Assembly: GCF_000378205.1 (NCBI RefSeq) | Contig: NZ_KB899408.1 | Span: forward strand, 62,001-126,000 | DNA from: Sediminispirochaeta bajacaliforniensis DSM 16054 | GTDB taxonomy: Bacteria > Spirochaetota > Spirochaetia > DSM-16054 > Sediminispirochaetaceae | Length of the DNA: 64,000 nucleotides | Direction: 5' to 3' | The notes under the pieces: model-generated | Databases searched by the model: none | What the model was told of the DNA's origin: nothing | What the model saw: only the letters and a program-made list of their open reading frames with translations | Shown: positions 25,311 through 34,109 of the stretch, one piece after another | Layout of the letters: each line of letters begins with the position of its first letter | How positions within the stretch are numbered: position 1 is the first letter of the stretch | Position numbers and translations under genes: made by a program

Positions 25311-26687
25311 ATGACAGATGCAAACGTGTTACGGGTGGTAATTGGTCTTGTTGTCGCCATCGGACTCATTCTTTACCTCGTAACAAGAACGAAAGTTCAT
25401 GTCTTTCCGTCGATGATTATAGGTGCCCTCATTGCGGGCCTTGTTGCCGGACTGCCGCCTGCCGATGTACTTTCTGCGATCCAGAGCGGTTTCGGGGGGA
25501 CCCTGGGGAGTATCGGTATTATCATCGGCTTCGGCGTGATGATGGGAGCCATTTTCGAAATCAGCGGCGCGGCCAAACGTATGGCGGTAACCTTTATTAA
25601 GCTTTTGGGAAAAGGAAAAGAAGATGTGGCAATGATGATTACGGGTTTTATTGTTTCTATTCCCGTATTTTGTGATTCCGCCTTTGTGGTTCTTTCTCCT
25701 TTGGCAAAATCACTCGCGAGGAATACCGGGCGCAGCCTTATCACCATCAGCTGTGCCCTTGGGACGGCTTTGCTCGTTACCCATTCGTTGATTCCTCCTA
25801 CACCTGGCCCCCTGGCCATAACGAACTACTTCAAACTGGATATCGGGGTCTTTATGCTCTACAGCCTCATCGCGGCGATCCCCATTTCGATAGCCGGCTT
25901 GTTCTATGCCAAGTGGATCGGCAAAAAACTATTCAAGCTTCCCAGCCCCGAGGATTCTGCAGTATTGATCGACCGGCCCTATACCGAGGCTGAAATGGCC
26001 GAAGAGACCGCTGTTTCCGAATCTGACCTGCCTGGTACCTTTGTCTCGTTTGCCCCGATTCTTATTCCGATCGTCCTCATCCTGTTGAATACGGTAGGAA
26101 AGATGGTCGGCTTTAGCGATGGCATGCTGACGGTCGTCGGCACCATAGGCCATCCTGTTGTGGCCGTTGGTATTGGTGTCCTCATTGCAATCTACGGCCT
26201 TGCAGGCAAAATGGAACGAAAAAAGGTTGTCGATGTCCTTGATGATTCCATCAAACAGGCCGGTATTATTGTGTTTGTTACCGGAGCTGGTGGGGCCCTC
26301 GGTGCAGTTTTGAAGGCAAGCGGTGCCGGAAACCAAATCGCACAGGCCCTTGTCGCCGCCCACATCCCCGGCATCGTACTTCCGTATCTTATGGCGTTTC
26401 TCCTAAGAATAGTGACAGGATCCGCTACCGTGGGGATGCTTACCGCAGGTTCCATTTCTGCGCCTATTCTTCTTAGCATGGCCAATGTGAATCCCTATAT
26501 TGCAGGACTTGCCTGCTGTATCGGATCCATCGGTATCACAAACCTTCACGACAGCTACTTTTGGGTGGTTAACCGAACAACCGGACTTACCGACGTAAAG
26601 GAGATGTTGTGGAACTGGTTTGGCGCGGTTCTTTCGCTTTCCGCAATGGGGGCGGTTGTGCTGTTTGTCATGAACGCAATCGTCTGA
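25311..26687 (+). CDS. GntP-family organic acid permease (458 aa)
   Basis: Inner-membrane proton symporter of the GntP family (gluconate, fructuronate, glycerate, lactate-type acids). Seen: about 12-14 hydrophobic segments; the family segments SIGIIIGFGVMMGAIFEISG near residue 65 and VTHSLIPPTPGPLAI near residue 158; a C-terminal half with GSATVGMLTAGSISAPI and SCIGSIGITNLHDSYFW-type sequence near residue 410. Start ATG at 25311 has GGGAG 8 nt upstream; the ATG at 25296 has none. It is the import step for the LarA/UxaA pathway. Confidence 0.92.
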   Translation: MTDANVLRVVIGLVVAIGLILYLVTRTKVHVFPSMIIGALIAGLVAGLPPADVLSAIQSGFGGTLGSIGIIIGFGVMMGAIFEISGAAKRMAVTFIKLLGKGKEDVAMMITGFIVSIPVFCDSAFVVLSPLAKSLARNTGRSLITISCALGTALLVTHSLIPPTPGPLAITNYFKLDIGVFMLYSLIAAIPISIAGLFYAKWIGKKLFKLPSPEDSAVLIDRPYTEAEMAEETAVSESDLPGTFVSFAPILIPIVLILLNTVGKMVGFSDGMLTVVGTIGHPVVAVGIGVLIAIYGLAGKMERKKVVDVLDDSIKQAGIIVFVTGAGGALGAVLKASGAGNQIAQALVAAHIPGIVLPYLMAFLLRIVTGSATVGMLTAGSISAPILLSMANVNPYIAGLACCIGSIGITNLHDSYFWVVNRTTGLTDVKEMLWNWFGAVLSLSAMGAVVLFVMNAIV

Positions 26688-26727
26688 TTAGGAGATCCTA
26701 AACGTTCTGTTTCGTATCAAAGCAATG

Positions 26728-26765
26728 AACATCGGCCCTCTTCTTATAGGGGGCCGATGTTTGTG
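26728..26765. terminator. Bidirectional terminator between gntP-type and chemoreceptor genes
   Basis: AACATCGGCCC (26728-26738) and GGGCCGATGTT (26751-26761) form a perfect 11-bp stem with a 12-nt loop, followed by TGTG on the plus strand. It separates two convergent genes. Confidence 0.7.
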
Positions 26766-26776
26766 TTCATACCTTC

Positions 26777-28873
26777 TTAAAACTCTTCGAAGTCATCATC
26801 GAGCTTATCTGGCCCTCCGGGGACGGGTTTGTCTCCCAATATCGCCGACATTGGAATACCTTTTACCGGCTTCGTCTCCTGCTTATCCTTCGCTTTTTCT
26901 TTCGCCTGGGAAGGCTGTGGTTTTGCCGGGACAATGCCTGTTTGCTCTCTTTTAGTAGTTGCAGGTTTCTTTATTTTCTTGGGTGCGGGAATAGATTTAG
27001 GCGGCGAAGGCAAGGCTTTCTTCTGCTCTATCCTTGTTTCGGACCGATTCTCGGTAAGTGAGAAAAAGGAGATCGTGTCCGAAAGATTAACAGCTTGTCC
27101 GGCAAGCTCTTCGCTCATGGATGCCAACTCTTCGCTGAAGCTTGCATTTTGCTGAATGACCTGATCAAGCTGGATAATTGCCTGGTTGATCTGGCTTGCG
27201 CCCGAATCCTGTTCTCCCGAAGCAGCACTGATCTCCTGAACAAGATCCGCTGTTTTTCTGATTTCCGGCACGATCTGTTCGAGGAGTTTTCCCGCATCTT
27301 CTGCTACGGAAACACTGCTCTTTGTCAGAGTGATAATTTCCGAAGCCGCACTCTGGCTTCTTTCCGCCAGCTTGCGGACCTCGGCGGCAACTACGGCAAA
27401 GCCTTTACCCTGTTCTCCTGCCCTTGCTGCCTCAATCGCTGCGTTAAGGGCAAGAAGATTTGTCTGGCGGCTGATCTCGTTGATAACCTGGATCTTTTCG
27501 CTGATTTGCCGCATTGCAGCTACCGTTTCGAATACTGCTTTCCCACCGGTCTCCGCATCTTCGGCAACTTTCTTCGCAATCTGTTCGGTCTGGGTCGAAT
27601 TATCGGCATTCTGTTTAATACTGGAACTCATCTCTTCCATTGAGGAAGAGACCTGTTCGGCGGCTGATGCCTGCTCCGTTGCTCCCTGACTCAGCTGCTG
27701 AGCCGCACTGCTGATTTCTTCACTTCCGGTTCGCACGCCCACCGATGCAGAGTTTACATCCTGAACAATGTCCCTGAGTTTGGCCACCATTTCTCTCATT
27801 GCATTGGCAAGAGCACCAATTTCATCTTTGCTGTTATAAGATAGCCTCGCGCTAAGGTTCCCCTTTGCGATCTCCTTCGCAAATGCCACACCCTGAGCCA
27901 TTGCCGTGGTTATTGAACGGGTGATGAGAATGGCTAGAATAACACCGAAAAGCAGGACAATAATGAGAAAGGTTAGGATAAGCGAACGGGCCTGGAGTCG
28001 TGCATTGGTTCTGTCGGCCTCGAGATTATCCAATGCCTTTTGGATCAGATCCTGCCCTGATCGTGCAGCCTCTACAAGGCTTTGTTCCAACTTTCGTTGG
28101 GTTAATGACTCGTTTCTGAAATTCTGGGAGGCCTCCCGGTAATCGGCTAAAGCCTTTCTGATAACCGTAACGGCCGAGCCTATCTGCTCTTCGCCCGTGC
28201 TGATCTCTTCCCATCTGGTAAGATTTGCCTCGAATTCATCGATGACCCTATTGAATTGTTCCCACTTTTCGTCGCTCTTGTCTGTGTATGCGTAAGCCAG
28301 GGCGTGATAGCGTACCTGCCAGAACTTTGAAATAACGGAATTGGCGAGATAGGTTTCAATGCGTTGCCATTTCATGAGAGTGTCGAAGTCTCTGGATTGC
28401 ATGGCTTCGGCGACACTCGGAGCTATAGTCGACTTCTGTATCTTGCCGGTGGTATCGGTGAAAATACTACCCACATCGACCCACACACCTACTGCCTGGT
28501 TTTCCCTGCCGATACTGGCAGTCATCTCATCAAACGCCTTTATATAAGCCTCCCCGCCGGTGCCAACTTCACGCATGAGTGCTTTGTTTTCTTTATCCGC
28601 CAGTATGGCAGTGGTTTCCTCGGCGAGAGAGGTAATTCCCTGCATCTGTTTTTTCAGCAGATCAATATCCGAACTGTTTTTTCTTAGGAGGTAATTCTTT
28701 TCCGTTTTGCGTACTTCGAGAATCATTTCATTGATCATATGCGCATTCGTAGCCGCTTCCACGCTACTACGGTAGCGTTCGAGTGAGAAAATCCCGACTC
28801 CCCCCACAATGAGCGCTAATAAAATTATTATGGCAAAACTACCGCCGATCTTGGTTGCTATGCTAAGTTTCAT
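26777..28873 (-). CDS. Methyl-accepting chemotaxis protein with HBM-type sensor (698 aa)
   Basis: Inner-membrane chemoreceptor. Seen in order: TM helix 1 (about 10-30), a long all-helical periplasmic region (31-295) containing [16 protein letters not shown], typical of the helical bimodular (HBM) or four-helix sensor; TM helix 2 (about 300-318); HAMP; then the signalling domain with the conserved tip [20 protein letters not shown]. After it comes a 90-residue Pro/Lys/Ala-rich linker ending in DDDFEEF. HBM receptors known elsewhere detect TCA-cycle acids or toluene. Start is ATG 28873 with GGAGG 5 nt upstream. Monocistronic, with its own promoter. Confidence 0.94.
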   Translation of the reverse strand: MKLSIATKIGGSFAIIILLALIVGGVGIFSLERYRSSVEAATNAHMINEMILEVRKTEKNYLLRKNSSDIDLLKKQMQGITSLAEETTAILADKENKALMREVGTGGEAYIKAFDEMTASIGRENQAVGVWVDVGSIFTDTTGKIQKSTIAPSVAEAMQSRDFDTLMKWQRIETYLANSVISKFWQVRYHALAYAYTDKSDEKWEQFNRVIDEFEANLTRWEEISTGEEQIGSAVTVIRKALADYREASQNFRNESLTQRKLEQSLVEAARSGQDLIQKALDNLEADRTNARLQARSLILTFLIIVLLFGVILAILITRSITTAMAQGVAFAKEIAKGNLSARLSYNSKDEIGALANAMREMVAKLRDIVQDVNSASVGVRTGSEEISSAAQQLSQGATEQASAAEQVSSSMEEMSSSIKQNADNSTQTEQIAKKVAEDAETGGKAVFETVAAMRQISEKIQVINEISRQTNLLALNAAIEAARAGEQGKGFAVVAAEVRKLAERSQSAASEIITLTKSSVSVAEDAGKLLEQIVPEIRKTADLVQEISAASGEQDSGASQINQAIIQLDQVIQQNASFSEELASMSEELAGQAVNLSDTISFFSLTENRSETRIEQKKALPSPPKSIPAPKKIKKPATTKREQTGIVPAKPQPSQAKEKAKDKQETKPVKGIPMSAILGDKPVPGGPDKLDDDFEEF

Positions 28874-28899
28874 GGCCACCTCCTATCCCTAACACTATA

Positions 28900-28928
28900 A
28901 TAGTAGATAAGGGTACGGTTCTTTTCAA
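28900..28928 (-). promoter_or_regulatory. Predicted promoter of the HBM chemoreceptor gene
   Basis: Minus strand: TTGAAA (28923-28928), 17-bp spacer, TACTAT (28900-28905), 26 bp before the start codon. It is a housekeeping-type signal; no flagellar sigma-28 pattern was seen. Confidence 0.5.
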
Positions 28929-28968
28929 TAAAAGACAATGAAAAAGACTAATAGCTTTTATACTTTGC

Positions 28969-29658
28969 CTACTGCTGCTGTCTGAAATGTTCCTCCAAGG
29001 AATCGGCACTTTTTATGCTCTTTCTGAGCCAGGTAAGCAGAATTTGGCCTTTTTCTTCTTCATTAAGTTTCCAAAGGGATGGATCAAGCTCCCGGAGTTT
29101 CCAGCTGAGATGGTGAAGCACAATGGCACAGGAGACACTGATATTGAAGCTTTCTACAAAGCCGCGCATGGGGATTTTCATGAATTCGTCGGCAAGGGCC
29201 ATTGCCTGCTGACTTGCTCCTTCAAGCTCATTACCGAAAAGGAAAGCGCTCTTTCCAGCCGATATGTCAAAATCTTCCAGATTGATATCTTGGGCGTGAG
29301 GGCTCGTTGCCACAATCCGATATCCTTTTGCCTTTAGCGCTTGAACGGCTTTAAGGGTGTTCTCTGCTCCATCTTCCCGATAGCGGTGGATGTCGAGCCA
29401 ACTGCTTGTGCCGAGTGCCACCCCGCTGGAAATAGTAAACCGGTTTCGGTTTTCGATCACATGTACATCCTGGATTCCGAAGCCTTCACAACTGCGAAGG
29501 ACCGCACTGGCGTTGTGCGGCTGATAGATATCTTCAAGCACGACGGTGATATATCGAGTACGCTCTTCAAGAATCGAGGTTATTCGTTCCCATCGCCTGG
29601 TGGTGACGAACTGTTTGAGATATGCAATAAGGGCTTCGTCGCTTTTTGCTTCGCTCAT
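28969..29658 (-). CDS. trmH: TrmH-like tRNA (Gm18) 2'-O-methyltransferase (229 aa)
   Basis: SPOUT-class RNA ribose methylase. Seen: motif 1 EDIYQPHNASAVLRSCEGFG (residues about 38-57; Asn45 and Arg52 correspond to conserved residues), motif 2 FLFGNELEGAS and motif 3 GFVESFNISVSCAIVL, which together build the trefoil-knot SAM site. The length of 229 equals E. coli TrmH when the ATG at 29658 is used; the open frame continues 60 residues upstream but without a conserved part. No clear ribosome site precedes that ATG. Acts on G18 of tRNA by family precedent; other SPOUT targets cannot be excluded. Confidence 0.88.
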   Translation of the reverse strand: MSEAKSDEALIAYLKQFVTTRRWERITSILEERTRYITVVLEDIYQPHNASAVLRSCEGFGIQDVHVIENRNRFTISSGVALGTSSWLDIHRYREDGAENTLKAVQALKAKGYRIVATSPHAQDINLEDFDISAGKSAFLFGNELEGASQQAMALADEFMKIPMRGFVESFNISVSCAIVLHHLSWKLRELDPSLWKLNEEEKGQILLTWLRKSIKSADSLEEHFRQQQ

Positions 29659-29774
29659 GGCTGAACACGTTATCGTATCTTTCCCATATGATGCAAGACG
29701 GGAGGCGGTGGATTGACGCGGGGGCCTTTGAGAATTAGGCTTTTCACATACATGATTGGCAAAGGAGCGCGGCG

Positions 29775-30350
29775 ATGTATAAAGAAATCGGCCATGTAGC
29801 GGGGGGAGGTTTGTATCTCTATCGATTACGATCCTCACGTCGCCTCTTTTCTCGCATCTATTGTTCGTTCATTTTGTGGTTTTTAGGGCGGGCCCTTGCC
29901 TCTGCCTCCCTTCGTGATAGGGAAATCCGACAGGAATTGGAGTTTCTTCCGGAGAACTTTGGCTTTGCGCTTCAGGTTGCCGGGAATGGGCCGGCCATGG
30001 TTGTGACGAAAAACGGGGATGGAACGGCATCCTACCTCGGAGGAGCTGCTGCGATGCGAGGGCGGAAGCTTGCCTTGACCATGCGGGTGAAAACCCTTGC
30101 CTCTGCTGTTTTGCTTTTTACCTTCAGGGAGGGTACCGCAGTCAGTATGGCCAGGGATCGTTTTGCAACGGACGGACCGCTTCCCGAAACCTGTACGATT
30201 GTGCGTGCCCTGAACCGTCTCGAGACGCTGTTGCTTCCCGGCTGCCTGGCCAGGCGTGCGGTCAAGCGTTATCGGAAACCCTCCGGGCTCTTTTGGTTGA
30301 GAGTATCGATCTATCTGGGAACTTTTTTCGGAAGAAGGGGAAAGAGGTGA
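29775..30350 (+). CDS. SCP2-like sterol-carrier-type protein (191 aa)
   Basis: A protein whose middle (about residues 65-155) resembles bacterial SCP2 domains: a beta-rich start NGPAMVVTKNGDG, then a helical part VKTLASAVLLFTFREG and the end GPLPETCTIVRALNRLETLLLPG. A hydrophobic stretch near residues 30-45 may bind lipid or membrane. GGAG precedes the ATG. The stop overlaps the GTG start of the alcohol dehydrogenase by 4 bp, so the two are co-translated. Function unknown; a lipid- or hydrophobic-substrate carrier for the dehydrogenase is a guess. It is divergent from trmH. Confidence 0.7.
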   Translation: MYKEIGHVAGGGLYLYRLRSSRRLFSRIYCSFILWFLGRALASASLRDREIRQELEFLPENFGFALQVAGNGPAMVVTKNGDGTASYLGGAAAMRGRKLALTMRVKTLASAVLLFTFREGTAVSMARDRFATDGPLPETCTIVRALNRLETLLLPGCLARRAVKRYRKPSGLFWLRVSIYLGTFFGRRGKR

Positions 30351-32233
30351 AGGATTTTTGGAACCCGACAAAACTCAATGCAGGCCTAAAAGCTCTGGAC
30401 ACTCTTGCTGGAGAGCTGGCCTCCAGAAGCTCTTTTCGTCCCCTGTTCCTGCTTTCTCCCGAGCTTGGGGCCTCTTTCCGACGTCTTCTTCGCAGAGGAA
30501 CGGAGCTCCGTGAGCTTTTGCTGGTATACGTGCCTGAAGCGGTTGGGGATACTGATCTGGTACGATTGAAGGATATGCTCTTGGAGCAGGAGTGCGATGG
30601 GTTAGTTGCCGTCGGTGGTTTTCCTGCACTCTCGGCCGCACGCCGTGTTGCCCTTCAGGGGACGGATGCGCTTCCCGTTGTTGCGCTTCCTTGCGGGAGC
30701 TATCGCGGAAGTGGTGTCGGACATATGAGTGAGGAAGCCGTCGCCGATGTCGATGTGGCGATCCTTGATCCCCGTCTGTTTCGGTATGGGTGCGGAAATA
30801 ATTTATCTGCAGAACAGAACCGATTGACCGATACCTCTTCCGGTTCCTTGCATGGCCAGGTGTGGGCACACGTCGGAAACGATCTCTGGGTCGGTTCTTT
30901 GTCGGCCCGTTCCTCCGTTATGAAGCGCTACCTGCAGGCTCTCTCCCTTGTCGTCCGGGAACTCTCCTCTTGTCCTATTGCCGCAAACGGCGCCCCTTCT
31001 TCTATCCTCCCGGCCAAGCGGGTTCCTGCATACTTCGAATTTACCGGCCGGGGCAGGGTTGTTTCGGGGCAAGGGGCTCTCTCCCGACTGCCTGAGCTTC
31101 TTGTGGACGCAGGAGGGGCCCGGCCCATGCTGCTTTCGGATCCGGGCGTGGCAGCCGCCGGTTTGACTACACGGGTGGAGAAGCTTCTTTCCGGAGCAGG
31201 CATCCCTCCTGCTGTTGTCGATACCGCCATTCCGAGCGACTCCGACATAGAGACGGTACGCAGGCTTGCCAGCCTCTACCGTGAACGTCATTGTGACGCC
31301 CTCGTTGCGGTTGGCGGTGGCTCTGTTATTGATACGGCAAAGGGGGTGAATATCCTTGCCGGCTATGGTGGGGAAAGTCTCTCCGATTTTGCCGGAGCGG
31401 GTAAGATAAACCGCCGCCTGCCCCCCCTTGTTGTCCTGCCTAGTACCAGTGGGACCGGGAGTGAGGCAACCCTGGTTGCGGTCATTGCCGATCATGCCGA
31501 AGGGAAAAAGTTACTTTATACCAGCCCGTTCCTCCAGCCCGATATCGCCCTGCTTGATCCTGAGATGACCTTATCCTTACCGCCTTTTCTTACCGCTGCT
31601 ACGGGGATGGATGCGTTGACCCACGCCGTGGAGGCATGGTTTTGTCTGGGGCACAATCCTGTCAGCGATCGCCATGCCCTGACGGCGATCTCGCTTGTAG
31701 GAGAACATCTTTTACATGTGGTTGCCAATCCCGACGATGTTTCCGGCAGAACGGCATTGGCGCAGGCCAGTAACCTGGCGGGGCTTGCCTTTTCCAATTC
31801 CATGGTCGGTATGATCCACACTCTGGGGCATTCGGTAGGGGCTGCATGCGGAGTACATCACGGAATGGCTATGGCCATACTCCTGCCCCTGGGAATCGAG
31901 TACAACCTCTCTCGTATCGGAGGTGATTTGGGTCCTGTCCTGGAAGCCCTGACCGGAACCTCTTCATCGCCGGCCGGGCCTGCCCTTATTGCCGAGGTCC
32001 GTCGCATGAACGAAGAGCTTCATCGCATAACGGAAGGCCTCCATCCCCGTTCCTTTTCCGAAGTCCGGGACAGGAAGGGCAATCCTTTGGTAAGGGAGGA
32101 GGATCTTCCCCGCATAGCAATGCTCTCGCAGGGGGATGGATCTGTGCTCTATAATCCTGAGGAACTTGATTACGATGACGCCCTTCGCGTTCTCAAGGCT
32201 GCCTATGAGGGCGTTTCGTTGCACGCTTCATAA
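30347..32233 (+). CDS. Iron-containing alcohol dehydrogenase with extra degenerate N-terminal half (628 aa)
   Basis: Group III Fe-dependent alcohol dehydrogenase, oxidising alcohols or reducing aldehydes with NAD(P). Seen: residues about 225-628 form a complete enzyme with GGGSVID (323-329), STSGTGSE and metal ligands Asp422, His426, His491 and His505, spaced as in FucO. Residues 1-222 look like a second, worn nucleotide-binding domain: LVAVGGFPALSAA and VVALPCGSYRGSG mirror LVAVGGGSVIDTA and VVLPSTSGTGSE, but no second metal domain follows. Normal family length is about 380-400. GTG start at 30347 gives the 4-bp overlap with the SCP2-like gene. Confidence 0.88.
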   Translation: MKDFWNPTKLNAGLKALDTLAGELASRSSFRPLFLLSPELGASFRRLLRRGTELRELLLVYVPEAVGDTDLVRLKDMLLEQECDGLVAVGGFPALSAARRVALQGTDALPVVALPCGSYRGSGVGHMSEEAVADVDVAILDPRLFRYGCGNNLSAEQNRLTDTSSGSLHGQVWAHVGNDLWVGSLSARSSVMKRYLQALSLVVRELSSCPIAANGAPSSILPAKRVPAYFEFTGRGRVVSGQGALSRLPELLVDAGGARPMLLSDPGVAAAGLTTRVEKLLSGAGIPPAVVDTAIPSDSDIETVRRLASLYRERHCDALVAVGGGSVIDTAKGVNILAGYGGESLSDFAGAGKINRRLPPLVVLPSTSGTGSEATLVAVIADHAEGKKLLYTSPFLQPDIALLDPEMTLSLPPFLTAATGMDALTHAVEAWFCLGHNPVSDRHALTAISLVGEHLLHVVANPDDVSGRTALAQASNLAGLAFSNSMVGMIHTLGHSVGAACGVHHGMAMAILLPLGIEYNLSRIGGDLGPVLEALTGTSSSPAGPALIAEVRRMNEELHRITEGLHPRSFSEVRDRKGNPLVREEDLPRIAMLSQGDGSVLYNPEELDYDDALRVLKAAYEGVSLHAS

Positions 32234-32253
32234 AAAAAGACGAAGATAGGGAT

Positions 32254-33231
32254 ATGAAGAAAACCTTTCCGCGGCCGAAGTTGTTTGTTTCCCGGTGCCT
32301 TGGTTTTGATGCCTGTCGTTACAACGGTTTGAAGATTATCGACAGGAGCGTCGAATTATTGAAATCCCACGCCGATATCGTGACGGCTTGTCCCGAACTT
32401 GCCATCGGGCTGGGAGTCCCTCGTAAACCGATTCGAGTTGTCGAGGAGGAGGGCCGACGGATGCTCTATCAGCCTGCAACGGAAAATGACTATGCCGCCG
32501 CTATGGAGACATGGCTTGGCGACTATCTCGATGCTCTGGGCCCTGTGGATGGTTTTATCCTTAAGGCGAAGAGCCCTTCCTGCGGCCCCTGGGGTGTCAA
32601 ACTCTTTACGAACAGATATCAGCCTGGAACTTCGAAGATCGGCACCGGTTTTTTCGGTGGCGAGGTTGTCCATCGTTTTATCGGCTGTCCCATAGAAGAG
32701 GAAGGGCGACTGAGGAACTTCACTATTCGTGAACACTTTTTGACATTTCTCTTTACCCTTGCATCCTTTCGGGAATCTGTGCTTCGTCCTGGAGCCGGAG
32801 CGAAAGATCTTGTGCGTTTTCATACAACAAATAAATTGCTTTTTCTTGCATATAATCAGCGCATCATGCGGGAGATGGGAAAACTCGTGGCACGGGCGGG
32901 ATCGGAAAGCTTTGACCGCTTGACCGAAGAATACCGAGTTTCCCTTGGTCGGCTCTTTTCCAAGCCTCCGAAACCGAATGCCATGATCAATGCCTTTGAA
33001 CACGCGTTCGGCGGTCTTTCCGACAAACTTTCTCCGTCCGAGCGGTCATTTTTCATCGACACACTGGAAGAGTATCGTGACGAACGAATACCGGTAAGTA
33101 CGATCGTCCATCTTCTTGTTGGATGGGCCCTCCGATTCGGCAACGATTATTTGTTGGAACAAAGCCTCATAGCGCCTTTTCCCTCAGATCTTGTAGAGAT
33201 AACAGATAGTGGAAAAGGGAGGAACCGATAA
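32254..33231 (+). CDS. DUF523 (TudS-like) - DUF1722 fusion protein (325 aa)
   Basis: Two domains. Residues 1-150 are DUF523, the family of thiouracil desulfidase TudS, which binds a [4Fe-4S] cluster; Cys15, Cys21, Cys46 (TACPE) and Cys110 (SPSCG) are in the expected motifs. Residues about 190-310 are DUF1722 (YbgA-type helical domain: KLLFLAYNQ, NAFEHAFGG). The fused arrangement is common (YbgA-like proteins). Role of the fusion is unknown; sulfur removal from a nucleobase or tRNA salvage is plausible from the TudS precedent. It follows the alcohol dehydrogenase by 20 bp, possibly in one transcript. Confidence 0.88.
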   Translation: MKKTFPRPKLFVSRCLGFDACRYNGLKIIDRSVELLKSHADIVTACPELAIGLGVPRKPIRVVEEEGRRMLYQPATENDYAAAMETWLGDYLDALGPVDGFILKAKSPSCGPWGVKLFTNRYQPGTSKIGTGFFGGEVVHRFIGCPIEEEGRLRNFTIREHFLTFLFTLASFRESVLRPGAGAKDLVRFHTTNKLLFLAYNQRIMREMGKLVARAGSESFDRLTEEYRVSLGRLFSKPPKPNAMINAFEHAFGGLSDKLSPSERSFFIDTLEEYRDERIPVSTIVHLLVGWALRFGNDYLLEQSLIAPFPSDLVEITDSGKGRNR

Positions 33232-33309
33232 TACTGCATCTGACATCCTCTCTGCCTGCAGCATGACATCATCAATATTCGGAACACTCCCCTTTCTTTT
33301 CCCTGTATG

Positions 33310-33323
33310 CCAGTGTACAATGG
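33310..33323. promoter_or_regulatory. Possible GntR operator (CCA-N-TGTACA-N-TGG)
   Basis: A 14-bp near-palindrome with only positions 4 and 11 unmatched, 46 bp before the start of the second GntR-family gene. It would suit autoregulation. Confidence 0.35.
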
Positions 33324-33369
33324 CCCAATAACGAAAAAACCATCAGCCGTTTTCCGGAAGGAAGGAGCC

Positions 33370-34077
33370 ATGGGCGATTGTATCCCTCGTAAAGCAAAAA
33401 GCCTAAAAGAGCAGTGCATCGATTACCTTGAAGAACGTATCATCTCAGGCGACTTCCCAAGCGGCCATCGCCTTCCCTCCGAGCGGGCGCTCGCCGATAT
33501 GCTCCGGGTCAGCAGGCCCGTCGTTCATGAAAGTGTGGTGGAGCTTTCCAACCGGGGATTGATCACGATTCTTCCGAGACGGGGCTGCATCGTGAATGAT
33601 TTTCGAACCACTGGATCCTCAGAGCTCCTCTCTTCCCTTTTTCGGTACGCAGGCGGTTCTCTGCGGCCCGATATCCTCAGCGGCATGGCAGAGATGCGTC
33701 TTCTTTTTGAAACCGAGATGGCTCGTCTCGCGGCCCTGCGACGAAGTAGCGAAGGCATAGTCAGACTTAAGGCCGCTCTCAGGCAGGAAGTCAAGGCCGC
33801 CGAATCGCTTGATTGGAGGGGGAAAGTCATTGCTGAAGCAGATTATGCTTTTCATCACGCCATAGCCCTGGCCGGGGAAAATATCGTGTATCAAATGCTG
33901 ATGAACAGTTTCAGAACCCTTTTCCTCAATGTTCTTTCCCGCTTTTATGGCAAGCGTTTTGATCTTCGTCCGATCCTCGACAAACATCGGGCTTTGTTGG
34001 CGAACATTGTCGAAGGGAAAGGGGAAGATGCAGCCTGGGAAATGAAGGGGTTATTGACGATGAACAAGGCAGTGTAG
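33370..34077 (+). CDS. GntR-family regulator, FCD/FadR subgroup (235 aa)
   Basis: Winged-helix repressor. Seen: DNA-binding domain (about residues 10-75) with ISGDFPSGHRLPSERALADM and VSRPVVHESVVELSNRGL, then an FCD domain with the metal-type residues (His in DYAFHHAIALAG, His in LDKHRALL). The ATG at 33370 has AAGGAG 2 nt upstream and a GGAAGG farther back; the upstream in-frame ATG at 33307 lies in the likely operator region. It precedes a small membrane protein by 32 bp (or 5 bp) and may control it or the dehydrogenase cluster upstream. Confidence 0.9.
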   Translation: MGDCIPRKAKSLKEQCIDYLEERIISGDFPSGHRLPSERALADMLRVSRPVVHESVVELSNRGLITILPRRGCIVNDFRTTGSSELLSSLFRYAGGSLRPDILSGMAEMRLLFETEMARLAALRRSSEGIVRLKAALRQEVKAAESLDWRGKVIAEADYAFHHAIALAGENIVYQMLMNSFRTLFLNVLSRFYGKRFDLRPILDKHRALLANIVEGKGEDAAWEMKGLLTMNKAV

Positions 34078-34109
34078 GCGCCTTGATAGGTGATCGTCGG
34101 AAAACCGGT

